Positions 31,680-40,577 of a DNA stretch of 64,000 bases are shown here, one piece after another (positions within the stretch are counted from its first letter, which is position 1; each line of letters begins with the position of its first letter). The DNA comes from DATLLN01 sp963797175 (GTDB taxonomy: Bacteria > Actinomycetota > Thermoleophilia > Gaiellales > JAICJC01): positions 930,001-994,000 of the forward strand of contig CAWCOL010000005.1 of NCBI GenBank assembly GCA_963797175.1. The letters are read 5' to 3'. Below the pieces are notes generated by a model, which saw nothing but the letters and a program-made list of their open reading frames with translations, was not told the origin of the DNA and did no database searches. The position numbers and the translations under genes were made by a program.

Positions 31680-33248
31680 GTGGAAGGACCTGGACACTCG
31701 AGCCACGAGGGGATGCTCCCGGTCGTTGAGAGCGTCGACGTCTCGTCGCGCGACGACGTGCACAAGCTGCACGGCGGCGCGGTCGGGCTCGCCGGCGTGC
31801 TCTTCCTGTGTGTCACCGGAGCAGCGCCGATCTCGGCGATGCTCTTCAACACGCCGCTGTCCGTTGGGTACGGCAACGGCCTCGGCACGCCCGCCGGTTT
31901 CGCGTTCGCGACCGTCGTCCTCACCATCTTCTCGGTCGGCTACGTCGCGATGGCCCGTAAGGTCACGGCCGTCGGCGGTTTCTACAGCTTCATCAGCCAC
32001 GGCCTCAACCGCGAGCTCGGCATGGCGTCCGGCCTGGCGTCGGTCGTTGCCTACTCCGTGTTCGAGGCGTCGCTGGTCGGCGGCTTCGCGTACTTCGCGC
32101 ATCTCAAGCTCGCGCAGTACGGGTGGGACGTCAACTGGCTCGTCCCGGCCATCTTCATGATCGCCCTGATCGGCGTGCTCGCCTACTTCGACGTGCACAT
32201 CTCGGCGCGCATCCTGGGCATCGCGCTGATCAGCGAGATCATCGCGCTGGTCGTGTTCGACTTCGTGATCTTCACGCAGGCGAGCAGCAACGTCCAGGCC
32301 GGGGCGATCAACCCGCTGAACGCGTTCAAGAACCTGCCCGCCGCACACATCGGCGGCGTCGACATCGCCGCCGGCGCGTGGGCGGTCGGCGTCTTCTTCG
32401 CCTTCTGGTCGTGGGTCGGCTTCGAGATGGCCCCGAACTACGGCGAGGAGTCGAAGGACCCGAAGCGGATCGTCCCCCGGGCGCTCTACATCTCGGTGAT
32501 CGGACTGGGCATCTTCTACGTGATCACCTCCTGGGCCGGCCTGTCCGGGTACCCGTCGACCACGGCCGCCGCAGCGGTCGCCCAGAACGACGCCGCGCAG
32601 TTCTTCCTGACCCCGGCGTCGCACTACGGGTTCCAGTTCCTGAGCGATGCGATGAGCTACCTGATCATCACCGGCTCGTTCGCATGCGGCATGGCATTCC
32701 ACAACACGACCGCGCGGTACATGTACTCGCTCGGCCGTGAGCGGGTGCTGCCGTCGGCGCTGGGCCGGACGCATCCGAAGTACCGCAGCCCGCACATCGC
32801 CTCGACCACGCAGTCCGTGATCGCGACCCTGATCGTGCTGGCCTTCTACTTCGGCACCACGACCGCCCCGGACAGCGATCCCGCGACGTCCCAGGCGTAC
32901 GTCCAGCTGTACGGCCTGGCGGCGTTCATGGGCGTCGTCGTGATCCTGTTCGTCCAGGCGCTCGTCTCGGTCGCGATCTGGAACTACTTCCGGACCCACC
33001 ACGCGGGCGAGCACCACATCTGGACGACGACGATCGCGCCGCTGATCTCGGTGATCGCCCAGCTCGCCGTGCTGGCGGTGGCGATCGACAAGATCGACTT
33101 CCTCGGCGCGGGCTACACCTACGCGTGGTACCTGGTGGCCATCGACGTGCTCGTGTTCGTCGGCGGCTACGCGTACGCGCTGTACCTGAAGTCAAACGAT
33201 CGGGCCAAGTACGAGACGATCGGAAGGATGATCAACGAGGGACTGTAG
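31680..33248 (+). CDS. APC-family amino acid/amine permease
   Basis: A 522-residue membrane transporter with about 12 predicted helices. The first helix contains the APC signature GVLFLCVTGAAPISAML, and later helices FYSFISHGLNRELGMASGLA and FFAFWSWVGFEMAPNYGEES match the substrate-site region of the amino acid-polyamine-organocation family. It should import an amino acid or amine by proton symport. GAAGGAGGGATC precedes the GTG start. The GntR operator upstream and the microcompartment operon nearby make an amine or amino-acid substrate for that compartment plausible, though not shown. A strong terminator follows. Confidence 0.88.
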   Translation: MEGPGHSSHEGMLPVVESVDVSSRDDVHKLHGGAVGLAGVLFLCVTGAAPISAMLFNTPLSVGYGNGLGTPAGFAFATVVLTIFSVGYVAMARKVTAVGGFYSFISHGLNRELGMASGLASVVAYSVFEASLVGGFAYFAHLKLAQYGWDVNWLVPAIFMIALIGVLAYFDVHISARILGIALISEIIALVVFDFVIFTQASSNVQAGAINPLNAFKNLPAAHIGGVDIAAGAWAVGVFFAFWSWVGFEMAPNYGEESKDPKRIVPRALYISVIGLGIFYVITSWAGLSGYPSTTAAAAVAQNDAAQFFLTPASHYGFQFLSDAMSYLIITGSFACGMAFHNTTARYMYSLGRERVLPSALGRTHPKYRSPHIASTTQSVIATLIVLAFYFGTTTAPDSDPATSQAYVQLYGLAAFMGVVVILFVQALVSVAIWNYFRTHHAGEHHIWTTTIAPLISVIAQLAVLAVAIDKIDFLGAGYTYAWYLVAIDVLVFVGGYAYALYLKSNDRAKYETIGRMINEGL

Positions 33249-33267
33249 GCTCCTCGCAGATCGGCTC

Positions 33268-33295
33268 GGGAGGGGCGCCCACGGGCGCCCCTCCC
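33268..33295 (+). terminator. 12-bp hairpin after the permease gene
   Basis: GGGAGGGGCGCC, loop CACG, GGCGCCCCTCCC forms a perfect 12-bp stem 19 bases after the stop codon. It is followed by GTCGTTAAC rather than a T-run. It separates the permease from the downstream dehydrogenase gene. Confidence 0.65.
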
Positions 33296-33323
33296 GTCGT
33301 TAACGGACGCGAAGGAGGCTGCG

Positions 33324-34094
33324 ATGGCGGGACGGGTGCAGGACAAGGTGTGTGTCGTCACCGGGGGCGCGAGCGGGATCGGGCTGGCCACGGCGCGGCT
33401 GCTGGCCGCGGAGGGCGCGAGCGTCGCAGTCGCCGACATCGACGCGGCAGCCGCCGAGCGCGCCGCCGCCGGGCTGGGCGGCGCCGCCACGGCCTTCCCG
33501 GTGGACGTGACGGACGAGGACTCGGTGCAGGCCATGTACGAGGCGGTGGCTGCCCGCTACGGACGGATCGACGTCTGCCACAACAACGCCGGCATCCTCC
33601 TGGCCGGCGACACCGGACCGGTCGAGACGAGCCTCGACACGTGGCACCGGATCCTGGCCGTCAACCTGACCGGCGTCTTCCTGTGCATGAAGCACCAGCT
33701 GCCGCACCTGCTGGCGACGGGCGGCGGCTCGATCGTCAACACGGCCTCGTTCGTGGCGGTGATGGGTGCCGCGACGCCGCAGATCGCCTACTCCGCCAGC
33801 AAGGGCGGCGTGCTCTCGATGACCCGCGAGGTGGCGGCCGTGTACGCCCGCCGCGGCATCCGCTGCAACGCGGTCTGCCCGGGCCCGGTGGACACGGGGA
33901 TGGTGGGCACGTTCCTGACCGACGAGGCGGAGTGGCAGCGCCGCGAGGTGCACCTGCCGGACGGGCGCTTCGGCAGGCCGGAGGAGATCGCCGCCGCGGT
34001 GCTCTATCTGGCCTCCGGCGAGTCGAGCTGGACGAACGGCACAGCGTTCATGGTGGACGGCGGCATCAGCGCCACCTACACGACGGCGGTCTAG
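33324..34094 (+). CDS. Short-chain dehydrogenase/reductase
   Basis: A 256-residue classical SDR. It shows the cofactor motif TGGASGIGLATARLLAAEGA with an acidic residue after strand 2 (VADID, favouring NAD), CHNNAGI, the catalytic Ser region VNTASF, YSASKGGV with the catalytic Tyr-x3-Lys, and the C-terminal FMVDGGISATY. The substrate is probably a secondary alcohol, but it cannot be specified. AAGGAGG lies 5 bases before the ATG. The terminator after the permease implies its own promoter or readthrough; an SDR also accompanies RMM-type compartments elsewhere. Confidence 0.88.
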   Translation: MAGRVQDKVCVVTGGASGIGLATARLLAAEGASVAVADIDAAAAERAAAGLGGAATAFPVDVTDEDSVQAMYEAVAARYGRIDVCHNNAGILLAGDTGPVETSLDTWHRILAVNLTGVFLCMKHQLPHLLATGGGSIVNTASFVAVMGAATPQIAYSASKGGVLSMTREVAAVYARRGIRCNAVCPGPVDTGMVGTFLTDEAEWQRREVHLPDGRFGRPEEIAAAVLYLASGESSWTNGTAFMVDGGISATYTTAV

Positions 34095-34095
34095 G

Positions 34096-34734
34096 TCAGC
34101 CGCCGAGCAGGGCGTCGTGCACGCCCGCGAAGTCCTCGAACGGCTCGTAGGCGACGCCGACCCGGTCGAGGAAGCGCGCCAGCCCCGCGCGGGCGAACAC
34201 CCGCTGGGCGTCCATCGCGGCGCACCGGTCGGAGTAGCCGTCGCCGACGTAGACGACGGGACCGGTCGCGCCCAGGCCGCGCACGACGGGCCGCTTGCAC
34301 TCCTCGCCGCAGACATCGCACACCTCGGCCGGACGGAAGCGCACGTCGGTGCCCTCCGGCGAGAACCGGACGTCGTGGGCGACCAGCTCGATGTCCCCCA
34401 CGCCCTCGGCCTCGAGAACGGGCCGGATCACGACCTCGAAGCCGCTGGAGACGACGACCACGCGGTGCCCCGCAGCGCGGGCATCCCGCACGAAGCGTGC
34501 GAAGCCGGCCCGCACATGGGTGCGCTCGATCGCCCAGGAGACCACCTCGTCGTGGTCGGCACGGATGTCCTCGAACTCCATCTGGATGCACTGCCGGAGC
34601 GAGATCCGGCCCGCCTGGAGCTCCTCCTCCGCCCGCACGAACGCGTCCGGCGCGTAGGCCTCGACGATGTCGGCGAGCGTGTCCTGCTGGGTGACGGTGC
34701 CGTCGAAGTCGACGACGACCAGCAGCGGCGTCAT
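34096..34734 (-). CDS. HAD-superfamily phosphatase, MtnX/SerB-like
   Basis: A 212-residue HAD phosphatase. Motif I is VVVDFDGTVTQQD, motif II VVVVSSGFEVV, and motif III/IV VVYVGDGYSDRCAAMDAQRV. The helical cap (FEDIRADHDEVVSWAIERTH) matches the SerB/MtnX subfamily. A CDVCGEECKRP insert may bind a metal. Substrates of this group are small phosphomonoesters. The ATG at 34734 overlaps the stop of the small upstream gene, so the two are co-translated. It converges with the SDR gene with one base between them. Confidence 0.8.
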   Translation of the reverse strand: MTPLLVVVDFDGTVTQQDTLADIVEAYAPDAFVRAEEELQAGRISLRQCIQMEFEDIRADHDEVVSWAIERTHVRAGFARFVRDARAAGHRVVVVSSGFEVVIRPVLEAEGVGDIELVAHDVRFSPEGTDVRFRPAEVCDVCGEECKRPVVRGLGATGPVVYVGDGYSDRCAAMDAQRVFARAGLARFLDRVGVAYEPFEDFAGVHDALLGG

Positions 34735-35021
34735 CCGGTCCGGGAGCCCGCCCACTTGGCGACGTTGCGGGCGTCCTGGCCGACGGCCATCATCTGGTAG
34801 AGCGGCTTCGGGCTCTTCAGGGTGCGGATCGTCTCCATCCGGCCGACCGAGATGCCCTGCCGCTGGCAGAAGGTCAGCAACGACTGGCGGTCGGACGAGA
34901 GCACCCGCCAGACCTGCTCCTGCCGGTGCCGGTCGAAGTCGGGGTACACCCCGACGCCGCCCGCCACGGCCCGGGAGATCGCCTCGTTGTACTGTGCGCG
35001 ATAATCGTGTTCTTCTGCCAT
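34731..35021 (-). CDS. Small conserved protein of unknown function
   Basis: A 96-residue soluble protein from the ATG at 35021. It has a basic helix with aromatic residues (VGVYPDFDRHRQEQVWRVLS) and a segment QSLLTFCQRQGISVGRM that reads like a short helix-turn-helix, but no domain is recognised. The stop overlaps the phosphatase start, suggesting a joint function. It is divergent to the DDAH-like gene across 31 bp, so the promoters must be compact. Confidence 0.6.
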   Translation of the reverse strand: MAEEHDYRAQYNEAISRAVAGGVGVYPDFDRHRQEQVWRVLSSDRQSLLTFCQRQGISVGRMETIRTLKSPKPLYQMMAVGQDARNVAKWAGSRTG

Positions 35022-35052
35022 CGATCTCGGCGGCAGTCTAGCCTTCCCCTCC

Positions 35053-35917
35053 ATGAGCACACTCACCTACGGCGCCCAGAGCATGGTCGCCCCGCTGCGC
35101 GACGTGCTGGTCAAGCGGCCGGGCGAGCAGTTCGGCCGCGCCCACGACGATCCGGCCGTCGGCTTCCTGCACGACGTCGACCTCGCCCGCGCCCAGCGCG
35201 AGCACGACCGGCTGTGCGAGCTCCTCACCGAGCTCGGCGCCACCGTCCACGAGCTGGGGGTCGAACACGACCCCGATCTCACCTACACGTTCGACCCGGT
35301 GCTGGTCAGCGACCGCGGCGTGGTGGTGCTGCGCCCCGGCAAGCCGAACCGCCTCGGTGAGGAGCGCGTCATCGAGGAGTGGCTGAACGCCCGCGGCGTC
35401 CCCACGCTGGGGGCGCTCGAGGAGGGCGCCCAGGCAGAGGGCGGCGACACCTTCTGGCTCGACTCCGAAACGCTCGCGGTGGGCAGGACGCATCGCACGA
35501 ACCGCGCCGGGGTCGAGGCGCTCCGCTCCATGCTTCAACCTCAGGTTGAGATAGAGGTTTACGACTGCCCCTGGTGGCGCGGGCCCGGATGAGCTGATCC
35601 ACCTGATGAGCGTGATCTCCCCGGTGGCCGACGACGCGGCCGTCGTCTACCTGCCGCTGCTGCCCTGCGGGCTGTACGAGGATCTGCGCGAGCGGGACGT
35701 CCGGCTGATCGAGGTGCCGGACGAGGAGTTCCTCAGCCTCGGCTGCAACGTGCTCGCGGTGCGGCCCGGCGTCGTCATCGCCGCGGACGGCAACCCCGAG
35801 ACCCGGCGCCGCATGGAGCAGGCCGGGTGCGAGGTGCACGCCTTCGCGGCCGGCGAGGTGGGCGTCAACGGCAGCGGCGGCCCGACCTGCCTGACGCGGC
35901 CGATCCTGCGGGGATGA
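35053..35917 (+). pseudogene. DDAH/arginine-deiminase-family hydrolase, interrupted by a one-base frameshift
   Basis: An amidinotransferase-fold enzyme of the N,N-dimethylarginine dimethylaminohydrolase group, expected to hydrolyse arginine derivatives to citrulline. The first frame (35053-35592) has HDVDLARAQREHDRLCELL, the EGGDTFWLDS loop and ends at GPG-stop. The second frame (to 35917) resumes with DELIHLMSVISPVADDA (catalytic His) and LGCNVLAVRPGVVI (catalytic Cys). Removing one G in the run near 35585-35590 restores a continuous protein of about 287 residues. Everything else is intact, so I suspect a sequence error. Its stop overlaps the peptidase start (ATGA). Confidence 0.8.
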
Positions 35918-37182
35918 AGAACCTCAGCCCGGCCGAGCTTGCCGTCGTCGGCGCCGTCGACCGCGACCGGATCGCGGCCGACCTGGCCGCGCTCGTCCGC
36001 ACGCCCAGCGTGACCGGCGACGAGTCCGCCGTCCAGACCGAGGCCGCGCTGCGGATGGCGACCGCCGGCCTCGACGTCACCCGGATCGAGACCGACCCCG
36101 AGGAGCTCCGCCGCGACCCCGACTTCCCCGGCATGGAGGCCGAGCGCGACTCGCTGCCGGTCGTGGCCGGCGCCATGGGACAGGTGGGAGCGGCGCGGCG
36201 GATCGTGATCGCCGGCCACGTGGACACGGTCGCGCCCGGCGACCGGTCGCACTGGACGACCGACCCCTTCGGCGCCGAGATCCGCGACGGCGAGATGTTC
36301 GGCCGCGGCGCGCTGGACATGAAGGCGGGCGTCGTCGCCGGGCTGGCGGCGCTGCGGGCGCTGATCGACACCGAGACGGAGCTGGCCGGTGAGGCCGTGC
36401 TGGTCACGGTGCCCAGCGAGGAGGACGGCGGCGCCGGGATGCTGGCCGCAATCCGTGCCGGGTACACGGCCGAGATGGCCGTGATCACCGAGCCCACCCG
36501 GCTGCAGATCGTCACGTCGCTGGCCGGGGCGATCACGTTCCGGCTGACCGTGGAGGGACGCTCCGCCCACGCCGCCTACCGGCTCCAGGGCGTCTCCGCG
36601 CTGGAGAAGCTGCGGGTCGTCCACGACGCACTGCTGGCGGACGAGCGCGAGCGCAACGACGCCGAGACCGACCCGGCGATGCGCGCGCTGGGCCTCCCCT
36701 ACCCCACCAACCTGGGCCGGATCGCCGGCGGCGACTGGTCGAGCACCGTGCCCGAGCAGGTGGTCGTCGAGGGGCGCTACGGCGTGCGCCTCGGGGAACC
36801 ACCGGCCGCCGCCGAGGCCGCGCTGCGCGACGCCGTGGCCCGGGCCTGCGCCGGCGACGAGTGGCTCGCCGAGCACCCGGCATCGGTCGAGATCACGGGC
36901 GGGCGGTTCGCATCCGCCCACGTCCCCCATACGCACCCCCTGCCGTGGAGCCTGGGCGAGACGGCGCGCGACGTGCTCGGCCGCCTCCCCGACTTCGTCG
37001 GCGTCCCCTACGGCGCGGACATGCGGCTGCTGGTGAACGAGGGCGCGACGCCGTGCATCCTCTACGGCCCGGGCGACCCGTTCTACGCGCATGCCCCGGA
37101 CGAGCGGGTCGAGCTGGAGGACATCGCCCGCTGCGCCCGCGTGCTCGCCGTCTGGGTGATGCGCTCTCTGGCCGCGGGGTAG
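35914..37182 (+). CDS. M20-family metallopeptidase (ArgE/DapE type)
   Basis: A 422-residue zinc hydrolase. Zinc ligands and catalytic residues lie in VIAGHVDTVAPGDRSHW (His, Asp), MFGRGALDMKAGVVAGLAAL (bridging Asp) and VTVPSEEDGGAGM (general base Glu plus ligand). The dimerisation lid contains VEGRSAHAAY, and the last ligand is near VNEGATPCILYGPGD. Family members remove acyl or succinyl groups from amino acids, or the C-terminal residue of peptides. Pairing with the DDAH-like gene, with which it overlaps, suggests breakdown of arginine-type compounds. Confidence 0.87.
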   Translation: MKNLSPAELAVVGAVDRDRIAADLAALVRTPSVTGDESAVQTEAALRMATAGLDVTRIETDPEELRRDPDFPGMEAERDSLPVVAGAMGQVGAARRIVIAGHVDTVAPGDRSHWTTDPFGAEIRDGEMFGRGALDMKAGVVAGLAALRALIDTETELAGEAVLVTVPSEEDGGAGMLAAIRAGYTAEMAVITEPTRLQIVTSLAGAITFRLTVEGRSAHAAYRLQGVSALEKLRVVHDALLADERERNDAETDPAMRALGLPYPTNLGRIAGGDWSSTVPEQVVVEGRYGVRLGEPPAAAEAALRDAVARACAGDEWLAEHPASVEITGGRFASAHVPHTHPLPWSLGETARDVLGRLPDFVGVPYGADMRLLVNEGATPCILYGPGDPFYAHAPDERVELEDIARCARVLAVWVMRSLAAG

Positions 37183-37185
37183 AAT
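37180..37185 (+). promoter_or_regulatory. -10 box TAGAAT, leaderless transcript
   Basis: TAGAAT ends 8 bases before the ATG at 37194 and overlaps the stop codon of the peptidase gene (TAG). There is no ribosome-binding site. Confidence 0.55.
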
Positions 37186-37193
37186 TCCGTCCC

Positions 37194-37526
37194 ATGTCGG
37201 CGCGAAACGAGCGGGTCGCCCGCAACGAGGTGCTGTTCCGGGACGCCAACGAACGGATCGAGCAGCTCGCCCAGGAGCTGGGCGAGGGCGAGCGCGAGCC
37301 GATCGCGTTCTTCTGCGAGTGCGGCGACCGTGACTGCACCGAGCGGATCGAGGTGACGATGACGCGCTACGAGGCCGTTCGCGACGTCGCCGAGCGGTTC
37401 TTCGTGATGCCCGGCCACAACGACCCCAGCGTCGAGCGCGTGGTCGAGGACGCCGGCAGGTTCATGGTGGTCGAGAAGGTCGGCGAGGCCGCCGAGGTCG
37501 CGGTCGAGAACGATCCCCGCGGCTGA
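37194..37526 (+). CDS. Small conserved protein with CxCGDRDC motif
   Basis: A 110-residue protein. The middle FFCECGDRDCTERIEVTMTR has three closely spaced cysteines likely to bind zinc or an Fe-S cluster, followed by an Arg/Glu helix. The C-terminal half (FFVMPGHNDPSVERVVEDAG, FMVVEKVGEAA) is alpha/beta. Similar short proteins are common in this part of the Actinobacteria and have no assigned function. It is expressed from its own leaderless promoter and converges with the secreted-protein genes. Confidence 0.7.
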   Translation: MSARNERVARNEVLFRDANERIEQLAQELGEGEREPIAFFCECGDRDCTERIEVTMTRYEAVRDVAERFFVMPGHNDPSVERVVEDAGRFMVVEKVGEAAEVAVENDPRG

Positions 37527-37543
37527 CGCTCCGTCCGGGCCCG

Positions 37544-38416
37544 TCACTTCCCGGCGCAGATGACGATCGCGAGGATGCTCGCCGGGACGGCCGTCCGGTT
37601 GTTCTCGTACCCCGACCAGCCCCCGCCCAGCGCCGGGTAGCTGGTGTCCAGGTCGAGGCCGAGGGTCCCCGTGGCGGTGGTGTCGAGGCCGCCGCCGAGC
37701 GGCACCTTCGGCGATGGGCACGACACGGCCGCCAGCGTTTGCGATCCGGGCGGCGCGGTGACCGCGGCGCCGCGGATCAGCTGCCAGCCGGCCGAGTGGC
37801 CGCAGACGGCGTACGCCGTGGCGGCGTGATCGAAGCTGTCGTCGTTGTTCATGACGACGTCATAGCCCGAGCTGGTCCCGGCCTTGAACGGCACCGCCCG
37901 GCTCTCGACCGAGCCGGTGCTGGAGCTGCTCGAGAAGCCCCCGCCGCCCAGCACCTTCGTACCGGCGGGACAGCGCGCGATGGCGGAGTCCTGGTGGTTC
38001 GCGGTGTTCGTGAACGGCTCGGCCACGATTGTCCAGAACGCGTTGCGCTTGACGCAGATCGCGTACACCAGGAACGTCGTCGCCGACCCGCTGGTGTTGT
38101 TGACGTCGCCGTTCCACCCATCGGGGAGCGGGTACGAGCTGTTCACGTTCGCGGCGGTGCTGAGCGAGCTGATGTAGACGCCGCCGCCGGTCGGCACCGT
38201 CTTGGCAGGGCAGGCCACCGAGCCATGCGACTGTGAGCCGTCCGGCGCCGAGAGCGTGCCGCTGTTGACGATCACGTACCGGGGCGGGAGGGCGTTCGGC
38301 AGCGGGCCTGCCGGCAGAGGGTGCTTGGCCGGTGCGGCGGCCGCCGGGCCCGCCAGCGCCGCGCAGGCGGCGGCCAGCACGAGCACCGCGGCGGCGATCC
38401 TGACGCTCCGTCCCAT
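37544..38416 (-). CDS. Secreted repeat protein A (CP-x-GGG repeats)
   Basis: A 290-residue exported protein. The signal peptide spans about 1-28 (AAAVLVLAAACAALAGPAAA). The mature part consists of three repeats of about 75 residues, each opening with a SVACPAKTVPTGGGVYISS-like block and closing with YAICVKR, YAVCGHS or IVICAGK. The paired cysteines suggest a disulfide per repeat. The fold is unknown to me. Its neighbour at 38505 is a paralogue. The gene carries no catalytic motif and may be a surface or matrix protein. Confidence 0.75.
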   Translation of the reverse strand: MGRSVRIAAAVLVLAAACAALAGPAAAAPAKHPLPAGPLPNALPPRYVIVNSGTLSAPDGSQSHGSVACPAKTVPTGGGVYISSLSTAANVNSSYPLPDGWNGDVNNTSGSATTFLVYAICVKRNAFWTIVAEPFTNTANHQDSAIARCPAGTKVLGGGGFSSSSSTGSVESRAVPFKAGTSSGYDVVMNNDDSFDHAATAYAVCGHSAGWQLIRGAAVTAPPGSQTLAAVSCPSPKVPLGGGLDTTATGTLGLDLDTSYPALGGGWSGYENNRTAVPASILAIVICAGK

Positions 38417-38460
38417 CTCGCGAATCTACTCCTCGCGGTGGCGGCATGCCGGGACGGGTC

Positions 38461-38491
38461 CGGCAGCGCCCCGCATAAAGGGGCGCTGCCG
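38461..38491 (-). terminator. 12-bp hairpin between the two secreted paralogues
   Basis: CGGCAGCGCCCC, a 7-base loop and GGGGCGCTGCCG form a perfect stem 14 bases after the stop of the upstream paralogue on the minus strand. It should end that transcript, so the paralogues are probably expressed separately. Confidence 0.65.
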
Positions 38492-38504
38492 GGTGGTCAT
38501 CGGA

Positions 38505-39431
38505 TCACGTGCCCGCGCAGACGACGTACGGCGTCATCGACACCGAGGTCGAGAGCGCGTTGTTCTCGTACGCCCTCCAGCCGCCCGAGATCGGGTAGGT
38601 GGTGTTCACGTTCACGGACGTCGAGCCCGAGGACGAGAGCACGCCGCCGCCGATCGGCACCTTGGGCGCCGGGCAGACGGCCGACGCGCCGGTCTGGCTG
38701 AGCGCGGCGTTGGTCACCGTGGTGCCCACGACCAGCTTGTAGCCGTTGGCGTGGCCGCAGACGGCGTAGCTGGTCGCGCTGTGCGCGATGCTGTCGCCGT
38801 TGTTCATGTCGGTGATCCAGTCGTAGAGCACCGACGGGCCGCTCCCGATCTTGAGCGGGAACGTCGAGTTGATGTTCACGGAGGTTGCTCCGCTGCTCGA
38901 GTACCCGCCGCCGCCGAGCACCCGCGTGCCGGACGGGCACGTGACGATCGCCCGGTTCTGCACGCCTGCCGAGTTGGTGACGGTCGCGGACTGGATGCTC
39001 CACGCCGCGTTGCGCTTCGCGCACACCGCGTACGCGCTGAACGACGTCGCGGCGCCGCTCGCGTTGTTCACGTCCGCGCTCCACGTGGTCGACGAGCTCG
39101 GGAACGAGCTGTTGACGTTGGCCGCGGTGCTGCCCGAGCTGACGAACACGCCGCCGCCGTACACGACCCGCCCGGACGGGCAGGTGGCGGTGGCCCGCGT
39201 CTGCGTGCCCGTCGGCGCCGTCAGCGACCCCGACGTCGCGATCGTGTAGAGCGCCGGCGCCGAGGCCGGGATCGCGCCGGGCAGGCCGGCGTGCTTCCCT
39301 GGGTACACGTGCGCCGCCGGCCGCCCGTGCGCCGGCCGCTTCCCTGTGGCGGCGGTCGCCTCTCCGGCGACCGCCAGGACGACGAGGCTCAACCCGAGCG
39401 CCATCGTCACGACTGTTCCGATCCTACTCAC
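38505..39431 (-). CDS. Secreted repeat protein B (CP-x-GGG repeats)
   Basis: A 308-residue paralogue of the adjacent secreted protein. The signal peptide is about residues 1-27 (VVTMALGLSLVVLAVAGEAT). Three repeats follow: ATATCPSGRVVYGGGVFVSS, RAIVTCPSGTRVLGGGGYSS and GASAVCPAPKVPIGGGVLSS, each ending in an (F/A)-x-x-YAVC-like strand. The N-terminal Pro/His-rich linker (GKRPAHGRPAAHVYPGKHAG) separates the domain from the membrane. Identity between copies is moderate, which points to an old duplication. Confidence 0.75.
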   Translation of the reverse strand: MSRIGTVVTMALGLSLVVLAVAGEATAATGKRPAHGRPAAHVYPGKHAGLPGAIPASAPALYTIATSGSLTAPTGTQTRATATCPSGRVVYGGGVFVSSGSTAANVNSSFPSSSTTWSADVNNASGAATSFSAYAVCAKRNAAWSIQSATVTNSAGVQNRAIVTCPSGTRVLGGGGYSSSGATSVNINSTFPLKIGSGPSVLYDWITDMNNGDSIAHSATSYAVCGHANGYKLVVGTTVTNAALSQTGASAVCPAPKVPIGGGVLSSSGSTSVNVNTTYPISGGWRAYENNALSTSVSMTPYVVCAGT

Positions 39432-39551
39432 CCTGATACCCCCTTCACCATCGGGTGATCCATCCGGGCGGGGACTGGACTCCCGGCGCCGTCCGCCCGT
39501 GCCGGCGCCGCCACTCCACGTGACGAACGGAACGAGCGGCTCCTTCCCGCG

Positions 39552-40445
39552 CTACTCGCGCACGGTGGCGCCGGGCATCAGCTGCCCCATGGAGACGCCG
39601 AGGACGATCACGGCCCCGCCCGCGATCTGCAGCGCCGTCACCTGCTCGCCCAGCAGCAGCGCGGCGAACATCGCACCCAGGAAGGGCTGGATGTACATGT
39701 AGAGCGTCGCCCGCGACGCGCCGATCCGGCGGAGCGCGCGGAAGTAGAGCAGGTTGGTGACGAGCAGCGGGAAGATCGCGGAGTACGCCCAGGCCGAGAT
39801 GTCCAGGCCGCTCAGGCTCCCCCAGTCCTGCCGGGCCATCTGCGGCGCGCCGAACGGGATCAGCATGGTGCCGCCGACGACGACCATCAGCGCGCTGATC
39901 CGGGCCGCCGAGTAGCGGCCGAACAGCGGGCGCAGCATCACCGAGTAGCCGGCCCAGGTGAGGGCCGCGCCGACCGCCAGCAGGTCGCCCAGGTAGCCCG
40001 CGCCCGCCACCCCCGCGCCGCCCTGCACCACCAACCCCAGCCCGATCACCGAGACGCCGAGCGCGAGCCAGTGCCGCCGCCCCACGTGGTCGTGCCCGGC
40101 CAGCATCGCGAACAGCGCGGCGAACGCGGGCGCGGCGCCCAGGATCAGGGCGACGTTGCCCGCCGTGGTGTTGTCCACGGCGTAGGTGAACGTGATCTGG
40201 TTGAGGAGGATGCCGACGCAGGCGGCGCCGAGCACGAGCGGGATGTCGCTGCGACTGACCCTGAGCGACCCCTCCCGCCGCAGCACGACGATCGCGAAGA
40301 GCGTGCCGGCGGCGAGGAACCGGCTGAGCGAGAACGCGAGCGGCAGCCAGGCGTCGAAGGCGTACTTGGTGGTCGCGTAGTTGAGGCTCCAGAGGACATT
40401 CGCGAACACCAGCATGGCGTCGGCGGAGTCCGGTGAGCGGCGCAC
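39552..40445 (-). CDS. EamA/DMT-family transporter
   Basis: A 297-residue membrane protein with about ten helices in two EamA repeats. The first repeat begins LVFANVLWSLNYATTKYAFD; the second contains LAVGAALTWAGYSVMLRPLF and ends in the conserved FLGAMFAALLLGEQVTALQI. DMT permeases export or import metabolites such as amino acids; direction is unknown. I chose the GTG at 40445 because a TACGCT -10 box lies 7 bases upstream, which indicates a leaderless mRNA. Divergent to the LuxR-fusion regulator, which may control it. Confidence 0.85.
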   Translation of the reverse strand: MRRSPDSADAMLVFANVLWSLNYATTKYAFDAWLPLAFSLSRFLAAGTLFAIVVLRREGSLRVSRSDIPLVLGAACVGILLNQITFTYAVDNTTAGNVALILGAAPAFAALFAMLAGHDHVGRRHWLALGVSVIGLGLVVQGGAGVAGAGYLGDLLAVGAALTWAGYSVMLRPLFGRYSAARISALMVVVGGTMLIPFGAPQMARQDWGSLSGLDISAWAYSAIFPLLVTNLLYFRALRRIGASRATLYMYIQPFLGAMFAALLLGEQVTALQIAGGAVIVLGVSMGQLMPGATVRE

Positions 40446-40452
40446 GCGGCGC

Positions 40453-40458
40453 AGCGTA
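40453..40458 (-). promoter_or_regulatory. -10 box TACGCT of the EamA gene
   Basis: On the minus strand TACGCT ends 7 bases before the GTG at 40445, with no ribosome-binding site. It supports that start codon and leaderless translation. Confidence 0.5.
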
Positions 40459-40540
40459 GCGACCTCGTCTCGTCCTCCACGCCGGAGGATCCGGCGCCCG
40501 GCCGGCGACCGACGGACGCGCGAAGCCGCCGGCCCACCGG

Positions 40541-40546
40541 TAGACT
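40541..40546 (+). promoter_or_regulatory. -10 box TAGACT of the LuxR-fusion regulator
   Basis: TAGACT lies 31 bases before the GTG at 40578. The leader contains GGAGAAGGA, so a short conventional leader is likely. Confidence 0.4.
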
Positions 40547-40577
40547 TGCCGCACCTCGGAGAAGGACGGCGAGTACG

